A stretch of DNA of 64,000 bases from an uncultured Schlesneria sp. (GTDB taxonomy: Bacteria > Planctomycetota > Planctomycetia > Planctomycetales > Planctomycetaceae), in contig CAIOKO010000140.1 of assembly GCA_903858935.1 (NCBI GenBank), positions 1 through 64,000 of the forward strand, given 5' to 3'. The position numbers and the translations under genes were made by a program. Positions 1 through 7,743 of the stretch are shown piece after piece; position 1 is the stretch's first letter; each line of letters opens with the position of its first letter. A model generated the notes under the pieces. That model was not told the DNA's origin. It searched no databases and saw nothing but the letters and a program-made list of their open reading frames with translations.

Positions 1-440
1 CGACGCGAACCTCCCCAACATCGAGTGCCCCGAAGACGGGGCTTTACCAACACATTTTCGTGTAACCTATGTCCCCGAACGCGCGCCACCCTTGTGTCCG
101 GCCCAAACACCTCGCGTCGGTGGAAGCAGCGACTTTCAAGCTAATTCTTCTCGCAATCAACCCGGTTGACTCATTCGATAGCTGTCCACTTCCACTGACA
201 CAAGGTCAGTGGAGAGCTTGCCTTTCTGCGATTAAGCTTGGTGGTAGCTTCTCAGTCGTTGCTTCCACCGACGCGAGGTCGGTGGAGAGCTTGAAGCTTG
301 AGAGTCGCCACTACACTTTTTCAAATTACCCCTGTTTTCCCGACGAAAAGTCCTTCAAGGCGTTGCCGTTCAGGGTATTCAGCCGGCTCAAACGTGATCC
401 AAAGTCGGGATGACACGGGAGAATTCATCGTGCTATTTGA
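1..440. other. Intergenic region with no convincing gene
   Basis: No open frame here has a recognisable domain, a good ribosome binding site or a believable composition. Short frames on the plus strand overlap each other and run through the hairpin repeats, so I treat them as chance. The stretch holds an inverted repeat and two hairpins, given as a separate entry. Confidence 0.6.
110..285. repeat. Inverted repeat and two related hairpins
   Basis: Positions 110-133 and 255-278 are inverted copies of a 24-base sequence with one mismatch. Two hairpins of the same design lie at 192-212 (CCACTGAC paired with GTCAGTGG) and 265-285 (CCACCGAC paired with GTCGGTGG). The single T-to-C difference in one arm is matched by A-to-G in the other, so pairing is kept. 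Both hairpins are followed by GGAGAGCTTG or GAGAGCTTG. This suggests selection on structure or copying of a small hairpin repeat; no T-tract follows, so they are poor intrinsic terminators. Confidence 0.65.
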
Positions 441-929
441 TCACTTGATCGGCGAAAGTTTTGATCCGACAAAGTTCATAAAATCTCGAACTTGATTCAC
501 ATTAGCAAATGCTGATTTCGGGATCACCGAAAAGGTTCGGCGTGTCATGTAAAGCAGGATGTATTCCGACGTCTCCAGATAGCCGGAATAAGCACTCCAC
601 TTCAAATCTGACGTTCCATCAATCGTCTCGACATGGATTGTCTCGTCACCGAAGACGAGCGAAATCGGCGCAGTAAACTTCTTGTTATCAAGAAAGGCGT
701 GTCGCCAAATTAGCGATCGTCCGATCACCATGGCAATTAACACGAAGCCAATAACAATGAGCAATGCACCGGTCCAATGAATCGGAAACAGTGCCGCTCC
801 GACGATAAAGCCGACGACACCAAATATCGAATTGGCTCGTGCTCCTTGTTGATGGGCGTTCCAATGCGCGTGACAAGCTGCCATGAATTCTTGCAGAGTC
901 AGACGATAGGTGATCGCAATGGGAGTCAT
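441..929 (-). CDS. YcxB-like small membrane protein
   Basis: A 162-residue protein that I read as YcxB-like. A short cytoplasmic N-terminus is followed by two membrane segments at about residues 34-50 and 54-72, then a soluble domain of about 85 residues with the family's pattern of alternating strands (FGDETIHVETIDG, LKWSAYSGYLETSEYILLYM). The cellular role of the family is not known. The ATG at 929 is chosen over an in-frame GTG at 941 because GTGAG lies at a normal distance before it. It starts 24 bases after the end of the upstream small exported protein, so the two are probably cotranscribed. Confidence 0.65.
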   Translation of the reverse strand: MTPIAITYRLTLQEFMAACHAHWNAHQQGARANSIFGVVGFIVGAALFPIHWTGALLIVIGFVLIAMVIGRSLIWRHAFLDNKKFTAPISLVFGDETIHVETIDGTSDLKWSAYSGYLETSEYILLYMTRRTFSVIPKSAFANVNQVRDFMNFVGSKLSPIK

Positions 930-953
930 TCGAAATCTCACTGGAAAATGGCG

Positions 954-1325
954 TCATTCAACGCGGTCCGCGATACCAAGGACCGGCGTCCCTTTCGCCA
1001 TGTCTGACAGATGACCCCAGTGCTCAACGACCATTCGCTTGCCAACCGGTCTCCAGCGTTCAACCCGACCGTCTTCGAAGACAATGACCGACAGTCGATC
1101 TTTCCCAACTGCCTTTCCACTGGATTGGCGACCCGTTTCAGCGACAAACGCCGTTCCGTCCTGATTGATTGAACAATCTTCTATCACCCCATTCGAAAAC
1201 TCGATATTCCATTTCCCAATCGGCAGGTCGGACACCATGGTACCCGGCGCCGACCAACCGAACGGAATCGTGTTCATCACGTGCACGGCCGCGCCAAGAA
1301 TCAGAATACAGACGATGGTTCGCAT
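954..1325 (-). CDS. Small exported hypothetical protein
   Basis: A 123-residue protein, not assigned to a family. The N-terminus (MRTIVCILILGAAVHVM) looks like a signal peptide or membrane anchor. The rest is rich in short strands and includes a WNIEFSNGVIEDCSINQDG segment, resembling small lipocalin-like or TIGR03067-like beta proteins that describe residual function poorly. AGGA lies seven bases before the ATG. It is immediately upstream of the YcxB-like gene on the same strand. The function is unknown; calling it exported is an inference from the N-terminus only. Confidence 0.6.
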   Translation of the reverse strand: MRTIVCILILGAAVHVMNTIPFGWSAPGTMVSDLPIGKWNIEFSNGVIEDCSINQDGTAFVAETGRQSSGKAVGKDRLSVIVFEDGRVERWRPVGKRMVVEHWGHLSDMAKGTPVLGIADRVE

Positions 1326-1516
1326 GAGGTTTCCTGGAACGGACTAACAAACAGAGGAACTGAAACGGACTGGGAAATTGTACGGGCACTGCGATATTCA
1401 TCACACAACTATTTATAAATCGCATGGCTGCACTTCGGAATTGGGCGAAATCAACCGACTTGAATTCCCCGCTCCGACAGCAGCGATAATTAAGTTTCAA
1501 GCTTATTTTTCAGCGG

Positions 1517-1873
1517 TCACAAAGGCAGAAATTGAATTTGACCAAACCAATCTTCAACTTCGCTTGCGACTCCAGTCAAAATCAAGTCTTCAATCGCTTG
1601 AAGAACTGGAGTGCGTTGATGAACGAGTAATAGCCCGGACATCATCTGGCGATTTTCTATCCGCGTAAGTGCTGTTGCCCGCATGGAATTGACGTCATGC
1701 GAAACTACGACAAATCCGTGTTGCGACACGTATTCGAGTACAACGGAATCAGATGCCCGCGAAAGTTCGATGTCTCGAAGGCGAACAATGTCAATCGTTG
1801 GTTCGCGTCTTAATAGTCCGACGACAATCTGATCCATCAGATCGTTATCCGCGAGGAAGCGAGGACGGCTCAC
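1517..1873 (-). CDS. DUF5615 PIN-like toxin-type protein
   Basis: A 118-residue protein with the DUF5615 signature: FLADNDLM near the start supplies the first acidic residues, and VVVSHDVNSMRA in the middle supplies another Asp, as in PIN-fold nucleases. Family members are usually the toxin-side partner of DUF433 proteins. The start is a GTG at 1873 that overlaps the stop of the DUF433 gene in a GTGA tetranucleotide, so translation is coupled. A longer frame reaches 1966 but that part lies inside the DUF433 gene and does not belong to the domain. Ribonuclease activity is inferred from the fold, not shown. Confidence 0.75.
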   Translation of the reverse strand: MSRPRFLADNDLMDQIVVGLLRREPTIDIVRLRDIELSRASDSVVLEYVSQHGFVVVSHDVNSMRATALTRIENRQMMSGLLLVHQRTPVLQAIEDLILTGVASEVEDWFGQIQFLPL

Positions 1874-2190
1874 GTCGGTTCCCCGACAACCGAATGACGG
1901 ACTGATCGAAGTCGAATCACGACAGGACTCGGGCTCTGTTCTGCGGACTGGCGAAGACTCGTCCACAGATTTTCTTGACGCTTCAGGTAGTCGTCAATAA
2001 ACAGACGATTTGCGAGGTAGTATGTGATCGCCCCGTAAACCTCTTCCAAGGTCAATACCGGATATTGAAGTTGAATGGACTCAGGTGAATTCCCATCTTG
2101 AAACGCAATCACAATAGAATCCAAGGAAAGATCCGCAACACCGACGCGCAGCGCTCCAATTTCTTCTCGGACATATGTCTTGTTAGTCAC
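1870..2190 (-). CDS. DUF433 antitoxin-like protein
   Basis: About 106 residues from a GTG at 2190; a further in-frame GTG at 2235 would add 15. The centre carries the DUF433 pattern: SLDSIVIAFQDGNSPESIQ, then a YPVLTLEEVYGAITYYL helix, which in this family forms a helix-turn-helix-like module. DUF433 proteins are found upstream of DUF5615 PIN-like proteins and are taken to be their antitoxins and repressors. Here the order and the four-base overlap fit that arrangement. The C-terminal extension of about 30 residues is longer than usual and may be the toxin-binding tail, which is inference. Confidence 0.72.
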   Translation of the reverse strand: MTNKTYVREEIGALRVGVADLSLDSIVIAFQDGNSPESIQLQYPVLTLEEVYGAITYYLANRLFIDDYLKRQENLWTSLRQSAEQSPSPVVIRLRSVRHSVVGEPT

Positions 2191-2510
2191 AGCGTTCTGC
2201 TTCTGGTTCAGGTTGTCCAAGGAAGTACAAATCACCCATCGGACTACGGATTCATTTGCCTGTCGGCAATAACGTTTGCTCTTCCGTACTCGGCAGCCTG
2301 TCCAAGGTTGGTTTACTGTTTCGGTTTCGCAATAATCCCCGGTATTGATCTGAGCGACAACGGATTCAAGTGAATTTGCTGATGAATTTTTTACGAATAC
2401 CTTCCCGGATGGACTGTGATATGCTGATCGTATTCAGAACTCCTTCGATCAAAAACGAAACTTCCTCACCCATCCAATGGTGATCCTTCCGGCAAATTGA
2501 GGTGACACTC
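2191..2510. other. Divergent spacer between toxin-antitoxin pair and histidine kinase
   Basis: This 320-base stretch separates two divergent transcription units and so should hold both promoters. I see no gene, repeat or clear operator. A GAGGTGA ribosome binding site sits at its right end in front of the kinase start. Confidence 0.5.
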
Positions 2511-5282
2511 ATGGTTGCAGAACTCACCCCGCTCTCGGCCGAATCACTTTACACGTCGCTGGTGGAAAGTCTGCCGATCAGCGTTTTCCAGAAGGACAGA
2601 CAATTTCGACTCTTATTCGGCAACCAGCGATTTTGTGGTGCGCTCGGTCGGACACTCGCTGAGTTACGAGGCAAAGACGACTTCGATCTGTTTCCCGTTG
2701 AATTGGCCACGAAATACCGTCGTGACGATGTGCATGTCATGGAAACGGGAACGTTGCTGGAAGATACCGAAGAGATTTCTGATGCGGCAGGAAACCGGCG
2801 GCACATCCAGGTCCTTAAGGCACCTGTGCGAGACTCGGCTGGTCAGATCGTTGGTGTTCAGGGAATGTTTTGGGATGTCACCGATCGCCTGTTGACCGAA
2901 AATCGCTTGAAGGAAGCGCATGCCTTTCTCGACTCGATTGTGGACAACGTCCCGATCATGCTGTTCGTGAAAGAAGCCGAAGAGTTGAGGTTCGTGCGGT
3001 TCAATCGAGCGAGCGAAGAGCTGGTGGGGATGGATCGCAAAGAAGTCCTGGGTAAATGTGACTTCGATCTATTTCCACCTGAACTGGCAGAATTTTTCAC
3101 AGAAAAGGATCGTGCAGTCCTTGCCAACGGAGTCATGGTCGAGATTTCTGAAGAAATCCTCGACACCCAGAATCACGGGCGCCGAATTCTGCATACAAAA
3201 AAGATTCCCGTCCTCGACCCGACCGGACAACCCCGTTTCCTGCTCGGTATCTCGGAAGATATCACCGAGAAGAGGCGGACAGAACTGGCATTACAGGAAG
3301 CGAAAGAGGCGGCAGAATCAGCCAGCCGCGCGAAAAGCGACTTTCTGGCGAATATGAGTCACGAGATCAGAACCCCGATGAACGCGGTTCTCGGAATGAC
3401 CGAGCTTTTACTGGACACCAAGCTTGACAGTACCCAGCGAGAATACGTGAAAATGGTGCACGAGTCGGGCGAGTCATTGCTCAGCCTGATCAACGATATT
3501 CTTGATTTCTCGAAAATCGAGTCGGGGAAATTCCAACTGGATGAGACAGAGTTCAGCCTGCACGAGGTGCTCGGCGACACGATGAAAACACTGGCTGTAC
3601 GAGCCTCTCACAAGGATCTTGAACTGGCCTTTCATGTGGCTACTGACGTGCCTGCCGGGCTTGTGGGCGACCCTGGCCGGCTGCGACAGATTGTCATGAA
3701 CCTCGTCGGCAACGCCGTAAAATTCACAGAACGGGGTGAAATCGTTCTGGACGTCAGTTGTCGCTCGAAAGATGCGGAAACTGTCGAACTTCTGTTCCTG
3801 GTTCGTGACACGGGAATTGGCATAGCCAACGATAAGATCGACCGGATCTTCCAGGCGTTTGAGCAGGCCGACACATCAACTACGCGTCGTTATGGTGGAA
3901 CCGGATTGGGGCTGACAATCACCTCACGGCTTGTCCAACTGATGGGAGGATCAATCTGGGTGGAAAGCACGCCCGGTATGGGAAGTACTTTTTTTTTCAC
4001 CGCCCGGATCGGCATCGCCGCACACGGGGCATGGAATCAAAATGGCAACGGCATTGCACAGCTCAAAGGGACACGAGTTCTCCTGGTCGATGACAATGCG
4101 ACAAATCGTTTAATTCTGACCGAGATCCTGGAGAACCATCAACTGCGGCCCGTTTCTGCCCAGACTGCTGCGGAAGCACTGGAAAAGATCAGACGCGCAA
4201 GGGCGATGGGAGAACCTTTCTCGCTCTTGCTGAGTGATGTCAACATGCCGGATGTCGACGGTTTCATGTTAATTGAAAAGATCCGTCGTGATGAACGGAT
4301 GCGCGATCTGGCCGTCATCGTACTGACGTCGGGCGATCGTCCCGGCGACCGTGATCTCTGTGAGAAACTCAACGTCGCCGCCCATCTGCGCAAGCCCATC
4401 AAGCAATCTGAATTGATGCAGTCGATCGTTCTGGCACTGGGAGTCACGCGTCCAGAACCGGAACCGCCTTCCCGCTCCAGCGATTCTCGACCTGCTGTTC
4501 GCCCGTTGCGCATCCTTCTGGCCGAAGACTCGTATCCAAATCAGGTTCTCGCCGCAGGCTTGCTTCGCAAGCGAGGGCATCAGATCACCGTCGCCAACAA
4601 CGGCCAGGAGGCGATCGATCTGCTCAAATCAGAGGTGTTTGATCTGGTGCTGATGGATGTGCAAATGCCGGTGATGGATGGATTGGAAGCAACAAAAACG
4701 ATCCGGATGTTAGAAGCTCGCGAGAAATTGAATCCGCGAATCCACAATCCGATTCCGATTGTGGCCATGACAGCTCACGCGATGAAAGGGGATCGCGAAC
4801 GCTGTCTTGAAAGTGGTATGACCGGGTATTTGTCGAAGCCGATTCGTACTCATGAACTGGACGATATTCTCGCCGACTTGTTTGCGGACAGGAACGGCAA
4901 GTCCGTAAATGCTGAAACCGATTCCAAAAATGTCATTGATTGGTCGGAAGCGTTGTCATCCGTGGACGGCGACACTGACTTATTACGCGTCGTGGCCGGG
5001 GCACTGCTCGAAGAACTTACCGACCTCGAATCGAGTCTTGCCAATGCGGTCGCATTATCCGAGGCGACTTCAGTCCAGAAAATCGGCCATCAGCTTAAGG
5101 GGGCACTCGGGACACTTGGTGCCCGGACCAGTCGAAACCTCGCCGAACGGCTGGAAGTCATGGGGGCGCAGTCAAACCTGTCGGCGGCATCAACATGCTT
5201 TCACGATTTTCAAATCGAACTTCACAAGGTCAGTGTCGTCTTAACGTCGTTCGTGGAAGGAAGAATTCGAATTGACAATTGA
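2511..5282 (+). CDS. Hybrid sensor histidine kinase: PAS-PAS-HisKA-HATPase-REC-REC-Hpt
   Basis: A 923-residue phosphorelay kinase without membrane segments, so presumably cytoplasmic. Two PAS domains lie at about 10-125 and 135-255. A coiled linker leads to the H-box FLANMSHEIRTPMNAVLGM with phosphoacceptor His284. The ATPase domain follows with an N-box around NLVGNAVKF and the G-boxes DTGIGIAND and GTGLGL. Two receivers have Asp576 (SDVNMPDVDG) and Asp716 (MDVQMPVMDG) and end in KP motifs. A C-terminal Hpt domain has His860 in IGHQLKGALGTLGA. All phosphotransfer residues are present. The ATG at 2511 is preferred to a GTG at 2502 because GAGGTGA precedes it. No output domain is present, so a partner must carry the signal; the downstream receiver-ATPase protein is a candidate. 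Confidence 0.93.
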   Translation: MVAELTPLSAESLYTSLVESLPISVFQKDRQFRLLFGNQRFCGALGRTLAELRGKDDFDLFPVELATKYRRDDVHVMETGTLLEDTEEISDAAGNRRHIQVLKAPVRDSAGQIVGVQGMFWDVTDRLLTENRLKEAHAFLDSIVDNVPIMLFVKEAEELRFVRFNRASEELVGMDRKEVLGKCDFDLFPPELAEFFTEKDRAVLANGVMVEISEEILDTQNHGRRILHTKKIPVLDPTGQPRFLLGISEDITEKRRTELALQEAKEAAESASRAKSDFLANMSHEIRTPMNAVLGMTELLLDTKLDSTQREYVKMVHESGESLLSLINDILDFSKIESGKFQLDETEFSLHEVLGDTMKTLAVRASHKDLELAFHVATDVPAGLVGDPGRLRQIVMNLVGNAVKFTERGEIVLDVSCRSKDAETVELLFLVRDTGIGIANDKIDRIFQAFEQADTSTTRRYGGTGLGLTITSRLVQLMGGSIWVESTPGMGSTFFFTARIGIAAHGAWNQNGNGIAQLKGTRVLLVDDNATNRLILTEILENHQLRPVSAQTAAEALEKIRRARAMGEPFSLLLSDVNMPDVDGFMLIEKIRRDERMRDLAVIVLTSGDRPGDRDLCEKLNVAAHLRKPIKQSELMQSIVLALGVTRPEPEPPSRSSDSRPAVRPLRILLAEDSYPNQVLAAGLLRKRGHQITVANNGQEAIDLLKSEVFDLVLMDVQMPVMDGLEATKTIRMLEAREKLNPRIHNPIPIVAMTAHAMKGDRERCLESGMTGYLSKPIRTHELDDILADLFADRNGKSVNAETDSKNVIDWSEALSSVDGDTDLLRVVAGALLEELTDLESSLANAVALSEATSVQKIGHQLKGALGTLGARTSRNLAERLEVMGAQSNLSAASTCFHDFQIELHKVSVVLTSFVEGRIRIDN

Positions 5283-5436
5283 GTCTTCAGTGAGAGTTCG
5301 AATTGATCTAAAGCGAGTCAGTTGATCGAACGCAATCAACCAGAGACAATCGCCGATTCAGGCGACGCGCTTGTGTCCTTCAGTTTTTTCCTGTTACGAA
5401 AAGTCAGCAGAGGCTGATGGCGACTGGGAGGTCGGG

Positions 5437-6642
5437 ATGATTCTGGGCAAACTGTTACCGTGCGGCGGAGGAGCTGCGATTCCGTTAACGAAGGGGTCTC
5501 TTGTTCTGGGACGCAAGCCCGAATGTGATATCACGATCGCCTGTAATTCCGTCTCGAGTCGCCATTGCCTGCTCGAGTTTGAAGACGGCTGGTGGTGGAT
5601 TCGCGATCTCGAAAGCCGGACTGGTACTGGGGTCAACGGACGTCGGATCACTAATCAACGAATCGCTCCCAAAGACATCCTGACGATCGGTCGTCAGCGA
5701 CTTGTCGTTGTCTACCAGGTTAAAAAAGAGTTTGCCGCAATTGTCGCCAGGCGTGACGCAGAAGAGGATCTCGCGCTCAGCTTTCTTACGGAGCCGCAGC
5801 AGGCGGTTCGCCAGGAGCTTCCGCTCCGTGAACCGAAGGAACTTTTACGACAGATACAACGCCAAGTTCCTGAAGAGGAAGTGCGTGAAAAATCTCTGAC
5901 GCTGACAACAACGTTTTCGCAAACTCAAACCCAGAAACGCATCCTTGAAACGCCTCCGGAATTTTCTCGGTCAACCGTACAATCAACTGATCGGAAGTCG
6001 ACAACGACTCAAGACGGTTCACAAACTACTTCAGCAGAGAATGAATTGAAGCCACATTCCGCTCAAAGCATTTCGCAGCCTGCCTCGATACCGCAGACTT
6101 TTCCGCAACGCACGCCGTCAGAAACTTTAACAGCCACACAGGCCCCGCTTCCCAAACCAAAACCGATGAACGGATTCGGTCCTGAACTCGGAAAATTACT
6201 CCCTTCCGGTGGTGGCGCACCAATTCCGCTCAGGGCGCCCGAACTGGTTCTGGGTCGAAGTCCTGAATGCGACGTTCGAATTCGCTTTCCGTCAGTCTCT
6301 TCACGACATTGCAAACTGATGTTCGACAAGGGGTATTGGCTTGTTGAAGATCTAAACAGCACGAACGGAACATGGGTCGACGGAGATCGTTGTCTGCTTC
6401 AATGTTTGTTGCCGGAAAGTGTTCTCGCATTGGATAAGCATCGCTTCACGGTCCATTATTTACCGCGTACCGACGGGCCACCTCCCGTGATCAAGCGTCT
6501 TTTCACGCAAAGCCTGCTTGAAAAAGCGGGGTTTGGCAAACAGCTCTCTGGAGACCAGCTTGCCGGTCGCCAGCTCCCTGATGACGACGAACGAAAACCA
6601 AAGAGATACAACCTGTTGGACTCGGACGACGAGTCACGTTAG
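5437..6642 (+). CDS. Protein with two FHA domains
   Basis: A 401-residue protein with an FHA domain at each end. The first spans about 1-100 (LGR at the first strand, SSRH, then TGTGVNG) and the second about 250-350 (LGR, SSRH, STNGTWVDG). FHA domains bind phosphothreonine peptides. The middle 150 residues are low-complexity, rich in Gln, Ser and Thr, and could be phosphorylated. The second domain has the canonical Asn-Gly pair, while the first has a Gly-Thr-Gly variant that may weaken binding. The ATG at 5437 follows GGGAGG; a frame starting upstream adds residues that do not resemble FHA. It lies between a histidine kinase and a receiver protein, suggesting cross-talk with Ser/Thr kinases. 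Confidence 0.88.
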   Translation: MILGKLLPCGGGAAIPLTKGSLVLGRKPECDITIACNSVSSRHCLLEFEDGWWWIRDLESRTGTGVNGRRITNQRIAPKDILTIGRQRLVVVYQVKKEFAAIVARRDAEEDLALSFLTEPQQAVRQELPLREPKELLRQIQRQVPEEEVREKSLTLTTTFSQTQTQKRILETPPEFSRSTVQSTDRKSTTTQDGSQTTSAENELKPHSAQSISQPASIPQTFPQRTPSETLTATQAPLPKPKPMNGFGPELGKLLPSGGGAPIPLRAPELVLGRSPECDVRIRFPSVSSRHCKLMFDKGYWLVEDLNSTNGTWVDGDRCLLQCLLPESVLALDKHRFTVHYLPRTDGPPPVIKRLFTQSLLEKAGFGKQLSGDQLAGRQLPDDDERKPKRYNLLDSDDESR

Positions 6643-6737
6643 AGACGATCCAATGAAGATCGGAAGTTGTTCCGATTTTGTGATGTCTGTGGGTGAAAAG
6701 TTCGTACTGACGAGCCGATGGCTCGCTGGAGTCGATT

Positions 6738-7643
6738 ATGATGAAAATGCTGATCGTAGACGATTCGCCAATGGACAGGGCACTTGCTTCGGGGCTGATC
6801 AAACGACGTATGGATTGCCAGATTTTTGAAGCGTCTAACGGTCGTGAGGGACTGGCAAGAATCGAGAGTGATCATCCGGATTTTGTGCTGACAGATCTCC
6901 AGATGCCTGAGATGAATGGCTTGGAATTTGTTTCGATCATCAAGGATCGCTTTCCCAATATTCCCGTGATCCTGATGACGGCGCAAGAAAGCGAAGAAAT
7001 TGCCTCTCAGGCACTCAGACATGGCGCAGCCAGTTACGTACCAAAACGTCGACTTGCCGAGGATCTGATCGCCACAATCCAACGTGTCCTCGCCACGGCA
7101 CGCGAAGAACGTCGCCAATCGGTATTGATGCATCACCTGGCCCAGACGGAAACGCGGTTCATTTTGCAGAACGATCCGAATGTGCTGCCACTATTAGTCA
7201 GTTACTTGCTGGACATGCTGCGCTGCATGCCGCTCGGTTACGAAACAGAGCGCCTTCGCGTCGGCATTGCCCTGGAAGAGGCTCTCAATAATTCCTATTA
7301 CCACGGCAACATGGAAGTTTCGGCCAATGGCGGCCCCCGTGACCGGAAGAGTTACGAACATTTGGCCGAACAACGATCCGCAGAATCCCCTTATTGCGAT
7401 CGAACGATCAATGTTCAAGTTTGGATTTCACCCGCGGAAGCCAGATTCGTCATTCGGGACGAAGGGCCAGGTTTCGCCTGGCAACAGCATCTCGATCATC
7501 AGGTCTCACCAACCCAGCAAAGCTTCGGTCGAGGCATCGTCCTCATGCGATCGAGTATGGATGAAGTTTCTTATAATGAACAAGGCAATGAAGTCACGCT
7601 CGTCAAACGAAGTGTGAGTGTCGATGAGGAAGAAGTCGACTAA
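6738..7643 (+). CDS. Receiver domain fused to RsbW-type HATPase
   Basis: A 301-residue protein. Residues 1-120 are a CheY-type receiver with acidic pair DD in LIVDDSPMD, phosphoacceptor Asp53 (LTDLQMPEMNG) and a conserved Thr-Ala, but the usual KP near the end of the domain reads PKRR. Residues 150-295 form an anti-sigma-type ATPase with an N-box EEALNNSYYHGN and a G-box DEGPGF, ending GRGIVLMR. Such ATPases act as serine kinases or anti-sigma factors switched by phosphorylation. GGAG stands about eight bases before the start. It lies 95 bases after the FHA gene and may be the output of the hybrid kinase upstream, which is inferred from position. Confidence 0.88.
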   Translation: MMKMLIVDDSPMDRALASGLIKRRMDCQIFEASNGREGLARIESDHPDFVLTDLQMPEMNGLEFVSIIKDRFPNIPVILMTAQESEEIASQALRHGAASYVPKRRLAEDLIATIQRVLATAREERRQSVLMHHLAQTETRFILQNDPNVLPLLVSYLLDMLRCMPLGYETERLRVGIALEEALNNSYYHGNMEVSANGGPRDRKSYEHLAEQRSAESPYCDRTINVQVWISPAEARFVIRDEGPGFAWQQHLDHQVSPTQQSFGRGIVLMRSSMDEVSYNEQGNEVTLVKRSVSVDEEEVD

Positions 7644-7743
7644 GTGAGCTAAATATTTTGGCAGATCGGGAGGGCGAGGCTCCCGACGCAAACTCCTCGT
7701 GGTTCGTGAAGAAACGAAACGTGAGTACTTCAGATTTCATTTG

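Noticed and set aside
69-413. Plus-strand frame of 114 codons at the window start
   Set aside because: It runs through the hairpin repeats, has no ribosome binding site or domain, and its composition is not protein-like.
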